From SVTX01 sp045612105 (GTDB taxonomy: Bacteria; Bacillota; Clostridia; Oscillospirales; CAG-272): DNA of 64,000 bases. The DNA lies in assembly GCA_045612105.1 (NCBI GenBank), contig JAZKYL010000113.1:62001-126000 (forward strand), read 5' to 3'. The translations under genes were made by a program, and so were the position numbers. Of this stretch, positions 26,367 through 35,156 are shown piece by piece; positions within the stretch are counted from its first letter, which is position 1; every line of letters starts with the position of its first letter. A model generated the notes under the pieces. The model did no database searches. It worked only from the letters and a program-made list of their open reading frames with translations, and had not been told where the DNA came from.

Positions 26367-29120
26367 ATGGGACTCGGAAAAAAGCTTTTTGGAACTTACA
26401 GTGAAAAGCAGATCAAGAAAATAGAAAAGATAGCAAAGCAGATCGAGGAGCTTGCCCCCAAATATGCCGCTATGACCGACGATGAACTTAAGGCGGTTAC
26501 CCCTGCCCTTAAGGCAAGACTTTCAGCAGGCGAGACCTTGGACGATATTCTCGTAGATGCTTTCGCGGCGGTTCGCGAGGCTGACGACAGAGTGCTTGGT
26601 AAGCGTCCCTTCCATGTTCAGCTTCTCGGTGGTATAATTCTTCATCAGGGAAGAATTGCCGAGATGAAAACAGGTGAAGGTAAGACCCTTGTGGCTACTC
26701 TTCCTGCATACTTGAACGGTCTTGCGGGCAACGGTGTTCATATCGTTACCGTAAATGACTATCTTGCTCGCCGTGACAGTGAGGAAATGGGCAGAGTCTA
26801 CGGCTTTATGGGACTTTCCACAGGTCTTGTTGTCCACGGAATGACCAACAGTGAAAAGCAGGCAGCTTATGCGGCTGATATTACCTACGGAACCAACAAT
26901 GAGTTTGGATTCGACTACCTTCGTGATAATATGGTGGTCTATAAAGAGAGAATGGTTCAAAGAGGTCACGCATTTGCGATCGTTGACGAGGTTGACTCTA
27001 TTCTTATAGATGAAGCAAGAACTCCTCTTATTATTTCCGGTGAAGGCGATGAGCCCACCGATATGTATGAGAGAGCTGACCGTTTTGCAAGAACTCTCCG
27101 CAAGCTTGTCAACAAAGAGATCGACCAAAAGATCGAGCAGGATGAATACGATGCCGATTACGTGGTTGACGAAAAGGCAAGAAATGCTATCCTTACTCCC
27201 AAGGGAGCTAAAAAAGCCGAGACTTTCTTTGGTGTAGATAACTTCACCGATCCCGAGAACGCGGAGCTTATGCATTACGTTAATCAGGCGATCAAGGCTC
27301 ACGGCACCATGTTCCGCGATCAACAGTACGTCGTGACCGACCAGGGAGTTATGATAGTAGATGAGTTTACAGGCCGTATTATGCCCGGCAGACGTTATTC
27401 CGACGGTCTTCATCAGGCAATAGAAGCAAAAGAAGGCGTAAAGATCGAGAAAGAGAATAAGACTCTTGCCACTATTACGTTCCAGAACTATTTCAGAATG
27501 TATAAAAAGCTTTCCGGTATGACCGGAACTGCGCTTACAGAGCAAGACGAGTTCAGAGAGATCTACTATCTTGACGTGGTTGAGGTTCCTACCAATAAGC
27601 CAATGATAAGAAAGGACCATCCCGACTCGGTCTACCGTTCCATTAACGGTAAATATAACGCGGTTATAGAGCAGATAAGAGCCTGCCATGAAAAGGGACA
27701 GCCTGTTCTTGTGGGTACTGTATCGATTGAAAAGTCTGAGGAGCTTTCAAGAAGACTTATGAGCGCGGGAATCAAGCATACCGTCCTTAACGCTAAGTTC
27801 CATCAGAAAGAGGCGGAAATCGTCGCTCAGGCGGGTAAACTTGGCGCTGTCACAATTTCCACCAATATGGCGGGACGCGGTACCGATATTATGCTTGGCG
27901 GCAACCCTGAATTCCTGGCAAAGCAGAGAATGAGAGCCGACGGAATCGCGGAAGAGCTTATTATAGAGGCAAACGGAACCTCAAGCACCGATAACGAGGA
28001 AATACTTGAAGCAAGAAGAGTCTTTGCCGAGCTTTACGAAAAGTATAAAGAAGAGATCGCTCCCGAGGCTGAAAAGGTCAGAGAGGCGGGCGGATTGTTT
28101 ATTCTCGGTACTGAAAGACACGAGAGCCGCCGTATAGACAATCAGTTAAGAGGTCGTTCGGGACGTCAGGGCGACCCCGGTGAGTCGAGGTTCTATCTCT
28201 CGCTTGAAGATGATCTTATGAGACTTTTCGGTTCTGATAGAGTCGCAACTATTGCCGACAGAATGGGTATGGATGAGAATACAGCCATCGACGTTCGTTT
28301 GCTCTCCAATTCCATTGAGAGCGCTCAGCAGAGAATTGAGGCAAACAACTTCAAGCGCCGTAAATACGTTCTTGCCTACGACGACGTTATGAATCAGCAG
28401 AGAACCCTCATCTATAAGCAGAGAGGCGAGGTTCTTGACGGTGGAGAGGGAATACAAGAGACTATCAAGAAGATGCTTCTTTCAACCGTCAGAGACAGAA
28501 TTTTGGCTAATACGTCTGATGAATCCGTGGCAGATTGGAGCTTTGACGCGCTTCGTTCCGAGCTTTCCTGCGTATGTACGGAGAGCGACTTCAATTATAC
28601 TCCCGATGAGCTTAAAAAACTTAAGAGGGAGCATATCGAAGAAATGCTCGAAGGTCGTGTTCTCGATCTGTTTGAGGAAAAAGAAAAGCTCTTTGGTAAA
28701 GAGGTGTTCCTTGAAGTTCAGAGATCGATCCTTCTCCGTAACGTTGACACGGCTTGGATGGAGCACATCGATGCTATGGACGACCTTAAGGATATGATCA
28801 ATCTTCAGGCATATGCTCACCGTGATCCCGTCACCGAATATAGAATTACGGGCGGCGATATGTTTGACAATATGATCGATGAGATACGCGATAAAACAGT
28901 TCGTATGATCCTCACCGCCGCACCCAGACCTATCGAGCAGATAAAGCGTGTTCAGGTAGCCAATCCTTTGCAAGCGGGATTTGAGGGCGGCAGCAAGAAG
29001 GTCGTCAAAAATACAAGCGTGCGAAAGGACGTTAAGGTAGGACGAAACGATCCTTGTCCCTGTGGATCGGGTAAAAAATATAAGAACTGTTGCGGTGCCG
29101 CAGGCAGTTCCGATAATTAA
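26367..29120 (+). CDS. secA: Preprotein translocase ATPase SecA
   Basis: This 917-residue motor drives proteins through SecYEG. The Walker A MKTGEGKT is at residues 100-107, Walker B with DEVD near 207-210, the preprotein cross-linking domain spans about 225-370, and MAGRGTDIMLGGNP near 500 is in NBD2. RRIDNQLRGRSGRQGDPGES and the helical wing/scaffold follow. The C-terminal zinc finger CPCGSGKKYKNCCG is intact, which in other bacteria contacts SecB or ribosomes. AAAGGAG lies before ATG. Two membrane protein genes follow within 25 nt each. A single SecA for the many lipoproteins here is consistent with the window, though SecA2 elsewhere is not excluded. Confidence 0.98.
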   Translation: MGLGKKLFGTYSEKQIKKIEKIAKQIEELAPKYAAMTDDELKAVTPALKARLSAGETLDDILVDAFAAVREADDRVLGKRPFHVQLLGGIILHQGRIAEMKTGEGKTLVATLPAYLNGLAGNGVHIVTVNDYLARRDSEEMGRVYGFMGLSTGLVVHGMTNSEKQAAYAADITYGTNNEFGFDYLRDNMVVYKERMVQRGHAFAIVDEVDSILIDEARTPLIISGEGDEPTDMYERADRFARTLRKLVNKEIDQKIEQDEYDADYVVDEKARNAILTPKGAKKAETFFGVDNFTDPENAELMHYVNQAIKAHGTMFRDQQYVVTDQGVMIVDEFTGRIMPGRRYSDGLHQAIEAKEGVKIEKENKTLATITFQNYFRMYKKLSGMTGTALTEQDEFREIYYLDVVEVPTNKPMIRKDHPDSVYRSINGKYNAVIEQIRACHEKGQPVLVGTVSIEKSEELSRRLMSAGIKHTVLNAKFHQKEAEIVAQAGKLGAVTISTNMAGRGTDIMLGGNPEFLAKQRMRADGIAEELIIEANGTSSTDNEEILEARRVFAELYEKYKEEIAPEAEKVREAGGLFILGTERHESRRIDNQLRGRSGRQGDPGESRFYLSLEDDLMRLFGSDRVATIADRMGMDENTAIDVRLLSNSIESAQQRIEANNFKRRKYVLAYDDVMNQQRTLIYKQRGEVLDGGEGIQETIKKMLLSTVRDRILANTSDESVADWSFDALRSELSCVCTESDFNYTPDELKKLKREHIEEMLEGRVLDLFEEKEKLFGKEVFLEVQRSILLRNVDTAWMEHIDAMDDLKDMINLQAYAHRDPVTEYRITGGDMFDNMIDEIRDKTVRMILTAAPRPIEQIKRVQVANPLQAGFEGGSKKVVKNTSVRKDVKVGRNDPCPCGSGKKYKNCCGAAGSSDN

Positions 29121-29142
29121 TAGCTTGAGAGGATGAAATAAA

Positions 29143-29859
29143 ATGGGCTTTGGACTTTTACTGATAGGCTACGTTTTTTCATTCGTCGCAACCGCAGGTA
29201 TGGGTGAGTATATGTTTGCGGGAATGCTCATTGGTGGATTCTTAATGTACCTTGGACTTTGCGAGCTTCGCAAATATTCTCCGGTTTTCATTTATTCATT
29301 GATAGTAAGCATATTGATAATAATATGCTCTGTTTTCAAGACTGTCATATGGGTAGATTCCTGGCTGTCTTTAGAGATAGGAATATTTACGTCTACCTTC
29401 GTTTCGATAGTAGATTGGGTAAAGTTTATCCTGTATCTTATCTTCGATTTTACGATGCTTTACGGAATTGCCGATCTGTCTCACCGTGTTGATTATCCCG
29501 ACACGAGACAGAAGGCTATTCGTAATATGATTTTCGTCGGTATATATAACGCATATCAGATCGTTATGTTCTTTCCCATTGGATTTATTGAAAGCGATAA
29601 GTCTTTTTTCCTGACACTGCTTTTGATTATTCAGGTGATCTATACCGTAGTTAACGCATTTCTTATCTTCAAATGTTACGCCATGATCTGTCCCGCAGGG
29701 CAGGAGGATATGCCTCGTAAACCCTCGCGTTTTGCATTTGTTAACAGATTTCGTGAGATACGGGATGCTAAAGAGGAAAAAGCTATCGACGATATGAAGA
29801 ATTATTATGAAGAAAAGCTTCGTTCTAAGAATGCTAAAAAACACAAAAAGAAAAAGTAA
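29143..29859 (+). CDS. Six- or seven-helix membrane protein, function unknown
   Basis: This 238-residue protein has hydrophobic segments at about 1-20, 24-43, 48-72, 90-112, 125-150 and 158-182 and a very basic end (residues about 190-238, finishing KKHKKKK), presumably cytoplasmic. No family was recognised. It starts 22 nt after secA with GAGAGG ahead of ATG and is followed 14 nt later by another membrane protein gene, so the three are probably one operon. A link to secretion is only positional. Confidence 0.6.
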   Translation: MGFGLLLIGYVFSFVATAGMGEYMFAGMLIGGFLMYLGLCELRKYSPVFIYSLIVSILIIICSVFKTVIWVDSWLSLEIGIFTSTFVSIVDWVKFILYLIFDFTMLYGIADLSHRVDYPDTRQKAIRNMIFVGIYNAYQIVMFFPIGFIESDKSFFLTLLLIIQVIYTVVNAFLIFKCYAMICPAGQEDMPRKPSRFAFVNRFREIRDAKEEKAIDDMKNYYEEKLRSKNAKKHKKKK

Positions 29860-29873
29860 AGGAGTGGCGAGAC

Positions 29874-31280
29874 GTGAGCGGAAAGCTGCATAAAAATATA
29901 GGTTTTTCATTGTTACCTTTTGCTTTTTTGTTTTTATTTGAGCCCGGATACGCAATAATCGACCCTTTGCCTGACTTTATTGGATATATAATTATGTGCT
30001 CGGCAGTTATAAATCTTGCCGACATAAACCCGAGAATTTCAGAAGCATTAGGCGGCTTCAGAAAGGCAATACTAATAAGCTTGTTGCGTTTTCTTGCTAT
30101 TTATCTTCTTGATAAGGTTTTTATTGCCGATGAACAAACGGTTGGAGTTCTGCTCTTTACATTCGTATTTGCGTTTTTTGAGCTGGTTGTGCTTATTCCC
30201 GCATATAGGCAGCTGTTTGAGGGGCTTTTATCTCTTGGAATGCTTCATAACGGAACGGCAGTTTATCTGAAACACCTTAAGAGAATTAAAAAAATAGATC
30301 CTGAAAGTGGAAAAGAGGTAATTTATGTTAAAGAAAGCAGACGTAATATTACCGAAAAGGCATACACACTGACCGCCTGCTTTCTTGTCGTTCGTGCTGC
30401 CGCTATGACACTGCCCGAATTCACCACCCTTATTTCAAACAATTCTTATGAATTTGTTAGATTGCTGAGATTTTTCGGTGTTTTACTGACATTGCCAATA
30501 GGTATAGCATGGTTGATAAAAATGCTGTCTTACTGCGCCAAGAATCGCAGTGATACACCCTTTATACGAGAGCTGTCCGAGATTTACGTAAAAAACGCAA
30601 GGGAAAACCCGAATTTTTACGTCGTAAGGTTGCTTTCCAGTGTTCTGTACACCTTGATCGTCGCTTTCGTGATATCTGCCGACTTTTATTCGGATTACAT
30701 CAACCTTTTGCCCGATTTTCTGTTTTATATTGTTCTTATAGTTGGAGCTGTATTTGTTCGAAAATTTTCAAACAAATGGAAGCTGCTGCTGATTTCATCT
30801 GCTTCCGGTGCGATACTAAATTTGGTCTCCCACCTACTAACCTTGGATTTTCACAATAATTTCTATCCTGCCGCTATCAAGAAAAACGTCGAGGCATATA
30901 ATTCGTTCTACCGTATGGCATCCTTTCACCTTGTAGATGCAATAATTCTCATACTGACAGTTATAATCGTAGTTTTTATGCTGTGGGATATTTTTAAAAA
31001 GCATACGGATATTACCTACGCCGGCAATATTAAAGAACTGAAGGAAGAAAAATCGAGATTTTTGAAGGGCGCGATATCGACTCTTGTATTGGCGGTATTG
31101 GCAGCGGTCGGAAGTGTGTACTACGTACTCGCGCAGCCGTTTTATAACAGTGAGCTTTGGTTTTTCTATTATTCAAATATCATTTCTGTAGTAATCTCAC
31201 TTGGATTTACCTTCTCCTCGGTTTATTTTATCGGTTACATTAACAGCTGCATAAAATATCACTATAGATCGGATATATAA
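29874..31280 (+). CDS. Polytopic membrane protein, function unknown
   Basis: This 468-residue protein has about 10-11 predicted transmembrane segments. The start is GTG, with AAAGGAG nine bases upstream. The opening KLHKNIGFSLLPFAFLFLFEPGYAIIDPLPDFIGYIIM places a DPLPDFIGY motif between helices; a similar NLLPDFLFYIVLIVGAVF stretch recurs near residue 280, suggesting an internal duplication of two halves. No enzyme motif was recognised. It follows the secA-linked membrane gene closely and is probably cotranscribed. Confidence 0.6.
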   Translation: MSGKLHKNIGFSLLPFAFLFLFEPGYAIIDPLPDFIGYIIMCSAVINLADINPRISEALGGFRKAILISLLRFLAIYLLDKVFIADEQTVGVLLFTFVFAFFELVVLIPAYRQLFEGLLSLGMLHNGTAVYLKHLKRIKKIDPESGKEVIYVKESRRNITEKAYTLTACFLVVRAAAMTLPEFTTLISNNSYEFVRLLRFFGVLLTLPIGIAWLIKMLSYCAKNRSDTPFIRELSEIYVKNARENPNFYVVRLLSSVLYTLIVAFVISADFYSDYINLLPDFLFYIVLIVGAVFVRKFSNKWKLLLISSASGAILNLVSHLLTLDFHNNFYPAAIKKNVEAYNSFYRMASFHLVDAIILILTVIIVVFMLWDIFKKHTDITYAGNIKELKEEKSRFLKGAISTLVLAVLAAVGSVYYVLAQPFYNSELWFFYYSNIISVVISLGFTFSSVYFIGYINSCIKYHYRSDI

Positions 31281-31370
31281 TAGTCGCGTGAATAAATTTG
31301 TTTCTGTCAGTAAATAATTATTTTAACGGGATTCCCGTACAATTATATCCATATTGGAGGATTATTTACA

Positions 31371-31523
31371 ATGCAGAACAACAATCAGAACCAGCAGAAC
31401 AACCAGAACCAGCAGAATAACCAGAATTCTCAGCAGAATCAGCAGAATCAGCAGAACAAGCAGAACAGCAAGAATTCTCAGAACAACAATCAGAGTCAGA
31501 ATCAGAATCAGAACCAGAGATAA
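31371..31523 (+). CDS. 50-residue Gln/Asn-only microprotein
   Basis: The ATG at 31371 has GGAGG ten bases upstream. The 50 codons encode almost only Gln and Asn (MQNNNQNQQ... ...QNQNQNQR), with four Ser, two Lys and one Arg. There is no hydrophobic, acidic or aromatic residue. A GC-rich hairpin follows. The repeats of CAG and AA(C/T) vary in third position, so the composition is conserved at protein level rather than being a simple DNA repeat. Function is unknown. It recalls the Gln/Asn-rich part of gamma-type small acid-soluble spore proteins but has none of their other features. Confidence 0.7.
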   Translation: MQNNNQNQQNNQNQQNNQNSQQNQQNQQNKQNSKNSQNNNQSQNQNQNQR

Positions 31524-31534
31524 TTTTTCACGAT

Positions 31535-31556
31535 CTGCCGCGTTTCGGCGCGGCAG
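31535..31556 (+). other. GC-rich stem-loop after the Q/N microprotein gene
   Basis: CTGCCGCG/CGCGGCAG with a 6-nt loop (TTTCGG), 12 nt after the stop. There is no T-tract, so it may stabilise the upstream message or mark an intercistronic processing site before pcrA. Confidence 0.6.
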
Positions 31557-31578
31557 TGACTACATAAGAGAAGGAAAT

Positions 31579-34074
31579 ATGAATTTTAACGAGAAATTTT
31601 TAAGGCTCAAGAGAGCTTTGTTCGATAAATGCTACGCAAGCCTCAACGATAAGCAAAGAGAGGCTGTTTTTACTGTAAATGACCCTTTGCTCGTTTTGGC
31701 GGGTGCGGGAAGCGGTAAGACCACTGTACTTGTCAAAAGAGTAGTGTTTATCATTAAATACGGTAATGCGTATTATACCGATTTCGTTCCCGAATATGCC
31801 GACGAAGCATATCTTAGGGAGATGGAAGAAGCACTCAATTCGGCAGATCCGTCTCTTGCCGAGGAGATGCTTACCGATTTTACCTATAATGCTTGTCAGC
31901 CATACCGTGTGCTTGCGATCACCTTTACCAATAAGGCGGCAAAGGAGATCAAAGAAAGACTTGTAAAGGCACTTGACGACGAGACCGTTGCAAATGATAT
32001 ATGGGCAGGTACATTTCACTCGATTTGTATGCGCATTTTGAGAGCCAACTGTGAAAAGATAGGCTATAAGAGTGGTTTCACCATATACGATACCGATGAC
32101 CAGAAAAAAGCCATCAGCGCTGCTATGAAGCGTTGCTATATTGATGAAAAGCAGTTCCCAATAAAAAGCGTAATGTCTGCTATAAGCAGAGCCAAGGACA
32201 AGCTTTTGCCCCCCGACGCATACGCTAACGAGGTAAACGGAGATTTCAGACTTTCAAAGATAGCGAGAGTCTATGCCGAATATCAGAAAACGCTGAAGGA
32301 GTCCAACGTAATGGATTTTGACGATATAATTATGAATACCGTCAAGCTTTTCAGAACCGACAACGAGGTGTTGACCTACTTCCAAAAGAAATTCAAATAC
32401 GTATGCGTAGACGAGTATCAGGATACCAACGAAGCGCAATTCGTGCTTACATCGATGCTGGCGGGAGGATTTCGTAACATAATGGTCGTTGGAGACGACG
32501 ATCAGTCGATATACAAATTCCGCGGAGCAACTATCGGCAATATCCTTGATTTCGACAAGACCTATTCAGATGCAAAAGTAATAAAGCTGGAGCAGAATTA
32601 CCGTTCAACAGGAACGATTCTCGGTGCCGCTAACTCTGTTATCGCAAATAATAAGGGAAGAAAGGGAAAGAAGCTTTGGACTCAAGGCAGTGTTGGCGAA
32701 AAGATCACGATCCGCAGACTTGACGATCAGAATATAGAAGCAAAAGATATAGTCGATACCGTCTATTATGCAGTGGCACACAAGGGAAGAAGCTACCGTG
32801 ATTTTGCCGTGCTTTACCGTACAAATGCACAGTCTAACAGCATCGAGCGTGCATTTGCAAAGAGTGCGATTCCTTACAGAATGCTCGGCGGAGTCAGGTT
32901 CTCCGACCGTAAGGAGATCAGAGATGCCGTTGCATATCTCCAGCTTATAGTCAATCACGCAGATAGAGAAAGATTGCTTCGTATTATAAATGAGCCAAAG
33001 CGTAAAATAGGCGACAGAACTATTGAGGCTATATCTTTAATAGCGGCAGAGCAGAATTGCTCCATGTTTGAAGTAATCGAAAGAGCAAGTCAGTTTACGG
33101 CACTATCACGTAATGCCGTAACTCTTGAAGCCTTTGCCGGTCTCATAAATAAGCTTACGGTTTTGTCAGAACAGCAGAGTCTTACCGATCTTTTTGATTC
33201 TGTGCTTGACCTCAGCGGATATCGAGCTATGCTTGAAGAAGCGGGAGAAGAGGAGAAGGACCGCCTTGATAACCTGGATGAATTTAAGTCGAGTATACAA
33301 GAGTACATAAACAATAATGAAAATCCCACGCTTATCGGATTTTTGGAGGAAAACGCGCTGGTTGCCGACGTCGACCGATACGATGACACTGCCGATGCCG
33401 TGGTTCTTATGACCATTCACAGCGCAAAGGGTCTTGAATTTCCCATCGTAATACTTCCGGGCTTTGAGGATGGAATCTTCCCGGGAATGCAGACTATGGT
33501 AGGCAGTGACGACGATATGGAGGAAGAAAGAAGACTTGCGTACGTGGCTTTGACAAGAGCCAAGGAGCAGATATATATTCTTCATACAAAATCTCGTCTC
33601 TTGTACGGACAGACTCAGTATAATCCCTTGTCCCGATTTGTCAAGGAGATACCCGATGAATACGTTATAGAGGACGATAGAGCGGGTGGCTCGATGTTCT
33701 CACAGACAGTGAAGCCAAATAAGACCTACGTGTTCGATCAGGATGATTATCGTTCAAGACACGGTTCAGGAACAAATCAAGGCTATTCATCCTTGTCTCC
33801 CTTCTACGGCAACAGGTCACAGAGCAATAAGACAGCACCTCAGAGAAGCGGAACTGTAAGTGGTAATAATTCAGCTCAAAAGCCGGTTTTCTCTCAACAA
33901 AATGCAGAAAAAACTGTTTTTGTACCCGGTGACAGAGTAAGGCATATGACCTTTGGCGACGGAGAAGTTCTTTCCGTCAGACCTATGGGCGCCGATACGC
34001 TCTATGAGGTAATGTTCGATAAGGTCGGAACAAAAAAACTTATGGCTACGTACGCAAAACTCAAGAAAATTTAA
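31579..34074 (+). CDS. pcrA: ATP-dependent DNA helicase PcrA/UvrD
   Basis: This 831-residue superfamily 1A 3'-5' helicase acts in repair and replication restart. The Walker A AGAGSGKTT is at residues 41-49, then AITFTNKAAKEIKERL, VDEYQDTN (motif II), GDDDQSIYKFRGA (III), QNYRSTGTI (IV), TIHSAKGLEFP (V) and VALTRAKEQ (VI). The C-terminus (about 785-831, FVPGDRVRHMTFGDGEVL) is the Tudor-like RNA polymerase-binding domain of PcrA. Between motifs I and Ia there is an insertion of about 40 acidic residues. An in-frame extension to 31354 would read the Q/N gene in the wrong frame as an Arg-rich stretch; AAGGAAAT before 31579 decides the start. Confidence 0.95.
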   Translation: MNFNEKFLRLKRALFDKCYASLNDKQREAVFTVNDPLLVLAGAGSGKTTVLVKRVVFIIKYGNAYYTDFVPEYADEAYLREMEEALNSADPSLAEEMLTDFTYNACQPYRVLAITFTNKAAKEIKERLVKALDDETVANDIWAGTFHSICMRILRANCEKIGYKSGFTIYDTDDQKKAISAAMKRCYIDEKQFPIKSVMSAISRAKDKLLPPDAYANEVNGDFRLSKIARVYAEYQKTLKESNVMDFDDIIMNTVKLFRTDNEVLTYFQKKFKYVCVDEYQDTNEAQFVLTSMLAGGFRNIMVVGDDDQSIYKFRGATIGNILDFDKTYSDAKVIKLEQNYRSTGTILGAANSVIANNKGRKGKKLWTQGSVGEKITIRRLDDQNIEAKDIVDTVYYAVAHKGRSYRDFAVLYRTNAQSNSIERAFAKSAIPYRMLGGVRFSDRKEIRDAVAYLQLIVNHADRERLLRIINEPKRKIGDRTIEAISLIAAEQNCSMFEVIERASQFTALSRNAVTLEAFAGLINKLTVLSEQQSLTDLFDSVLDLSGYRAMLEEAGEEEKDRLDNLDEFKSSIQEYINNNENPTLIGFLEENALVADVDRYDDTADAVVLMTIHSAKGLEFPIVILPGFEDGIFPGMQTMVGSDDDMEEERRLAYVALTRAKEQIYILHTKSRLLYGQTQYNPLSRFVKEIPDEYVIEDDRAGGSMFSQTVKPNKTYVFDQDDYRSRHGSGTNQGYSSLSPFYGNRSQSNKTAPQRSGTVSGNNSAQKPVFSQQNAEKTVFVPGDRVRHMTFGDGEVLSVRPMGADTLYEVMFDKVGTKKLMATYAKLKKI

Positions 34075-34079
34075 ATTTT

Positions 34080-34107
34080 GCTCCCCAAGTCATTTGGGGA
34101 GCATTTT
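34080..34107 (+). terminator. pcrA terminator
   Basis: A 9-bp stem GCTCCCCAA/TTGGGGAGC with a 5-nt loop, then ATTTTT. Confidence 0.88.
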
Positions 34108-34206
34108 TGACTCAAAAACACATTATAACCCCATCAATTGTCTTTTGTTTAAGAAAAAATTGACGAAATATCATAGTGTTAATGTAGCAAAAAGTGAGAT
34201 TTGATA

Positions 34207-34235
34207 TTGATTTATGGAGAAACTAGTGATATAAT
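34207..34235 (+). promoter_or_regulatory. SigA-type promoter of the AraC-melA operon
   Basis: TTGATT-N17-TATAAT, 38 nt before the regulator's start codon. Confidence 0.8.
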
Positions 34236-34273
34236 TATAAAAACAGCACAAATTATGAGGAGGTGTAACTGAA

Positions 34274-35101
34274 ATGGGAATTAACGCTTTTCTTGCAGAT
34301 AATCTTTGCGATATAACTCTCCATCATTGGACGAATTACTCTAAAATGCCTTTTTCCCATACACACCCCCAATATGAAATATATTTTTGTTCCGATAATA
34401 TTGAGCAAAAATCGGTAATCAACGGTGCGGAATATAGCTATAAGTATCCTTGTGTAATAATTTCGTCGCCCTATACCGTTCACGCCATGTCGTGCGCTGT
34501 TCCGGATGCCGAGAGATACGAAAGGTTCGTCCTGTATTTTGATGAAAGCATAATAGAGCAGTTCGATCAAAGCTTTCTGCCGGAAGGACTTATTTGTCGA
34601 AATTCGGGATATATGTTCAGGTTGACCGAGAGTGATGCCGAGTATTTGAAGAATCTGATTCTGACCTTTGAGCCCAAGGATAAAACCGAATTAAAGCTGC
34701 TTTTAGCCACTTTTCTCAATAAACTGGTATCACTGTCTCCAATGAAAGATGCTATTTGTGTAGGTAAGACCTCCTTTTATATCCAGGACGTTTTGCAGTA
34801 TATTGCCGAGCACTATGCAGAGCAGATCGACGCAAATACGATTGCTTATAGGTTTCTTATAAGCCGCTCAAAATTAGATAGGGATTTCAAACAGTTTACA
34901 GGAGTTACCATACACGGTTTTATGGATATGTGTCGGTTGAATCAGGCGAAAATGCTTCTGGAGCTGCGTCAGGATATGTCGGTGGCTGCCGTTTCTGCCG
35001 CCTGCGGATTTACAAGCGAAACCTACTTTTTTCCGTTTTTTAAGAAAAACGTAGGTATGACCCCTGTAGAATACCGAAGATTTCTTGAAAATAAGAAATA
35101 A
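34274..35101 (+). CDS. AraC-family transcriptional regulator
   Basis: This 275-residue protein has an N-terminal cupin-like sensor (about 15-150; HWTNYSKMPFSHTHPQYEIYF is the usual His-rich first strand) and a C-terminal pair of helix-turn-helix motifs (about 180-272). The second ends in the family signature AAVSAACGFTSETYFFPFFKKNVGMTP. GAGGAGGTG precedes ATG. It lies 55 nt before the GH4 alpha-galactosidase gene on the same strand, so it most likely senses an alpha-galactoside or a product of it and controls that operon. The ligand is inference. Confidence 0.9.
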   Translation: MGINAFLADNLCDITLHHWTNYSKMPFSHTHPQYEIYFCSDNIEQKSVINGAEYSYKYPCVIISSPYTVHAMSCAVPDAERYERFVLYFDESIIEQFDQSFLPEGLICRNSGYMFRLTESDAEYLKNLILTFEPKDKTELKLLLATFLNKLVSLSPMKDAICVGKTSFYIQDVLQYIAEHYAEQIDANTIAYRFLISRSKLDRDFKQFTGVTIHGFMDMCRLNQAKMLLELRQDMSVAAVSAACGFTSETYFFPFFKKNVGMTPVEYRRFLENKK

Positions 35102-35156
35102 TAATGTGCTTTACCGCCAAGCGCGGTCAACTATAATTATATAAAGGAGAATTAAA

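Noticed and set aside
26523..27689. 388-codon open frame antisense to secA
   Set aside because: secA is intact and highly conserved across this stretch; the antisense reading has no start signal or recognisable domain.
31354..31578. 75-codon Arg/Thr-rich N-terminal extension of PcrA
   Set aside because: It is the out-of-frame reading of the Gln/Asn microprotein gene. A proper ATG with AAGGAAAT lies at 31579, where the conserved helicase sequence begins.
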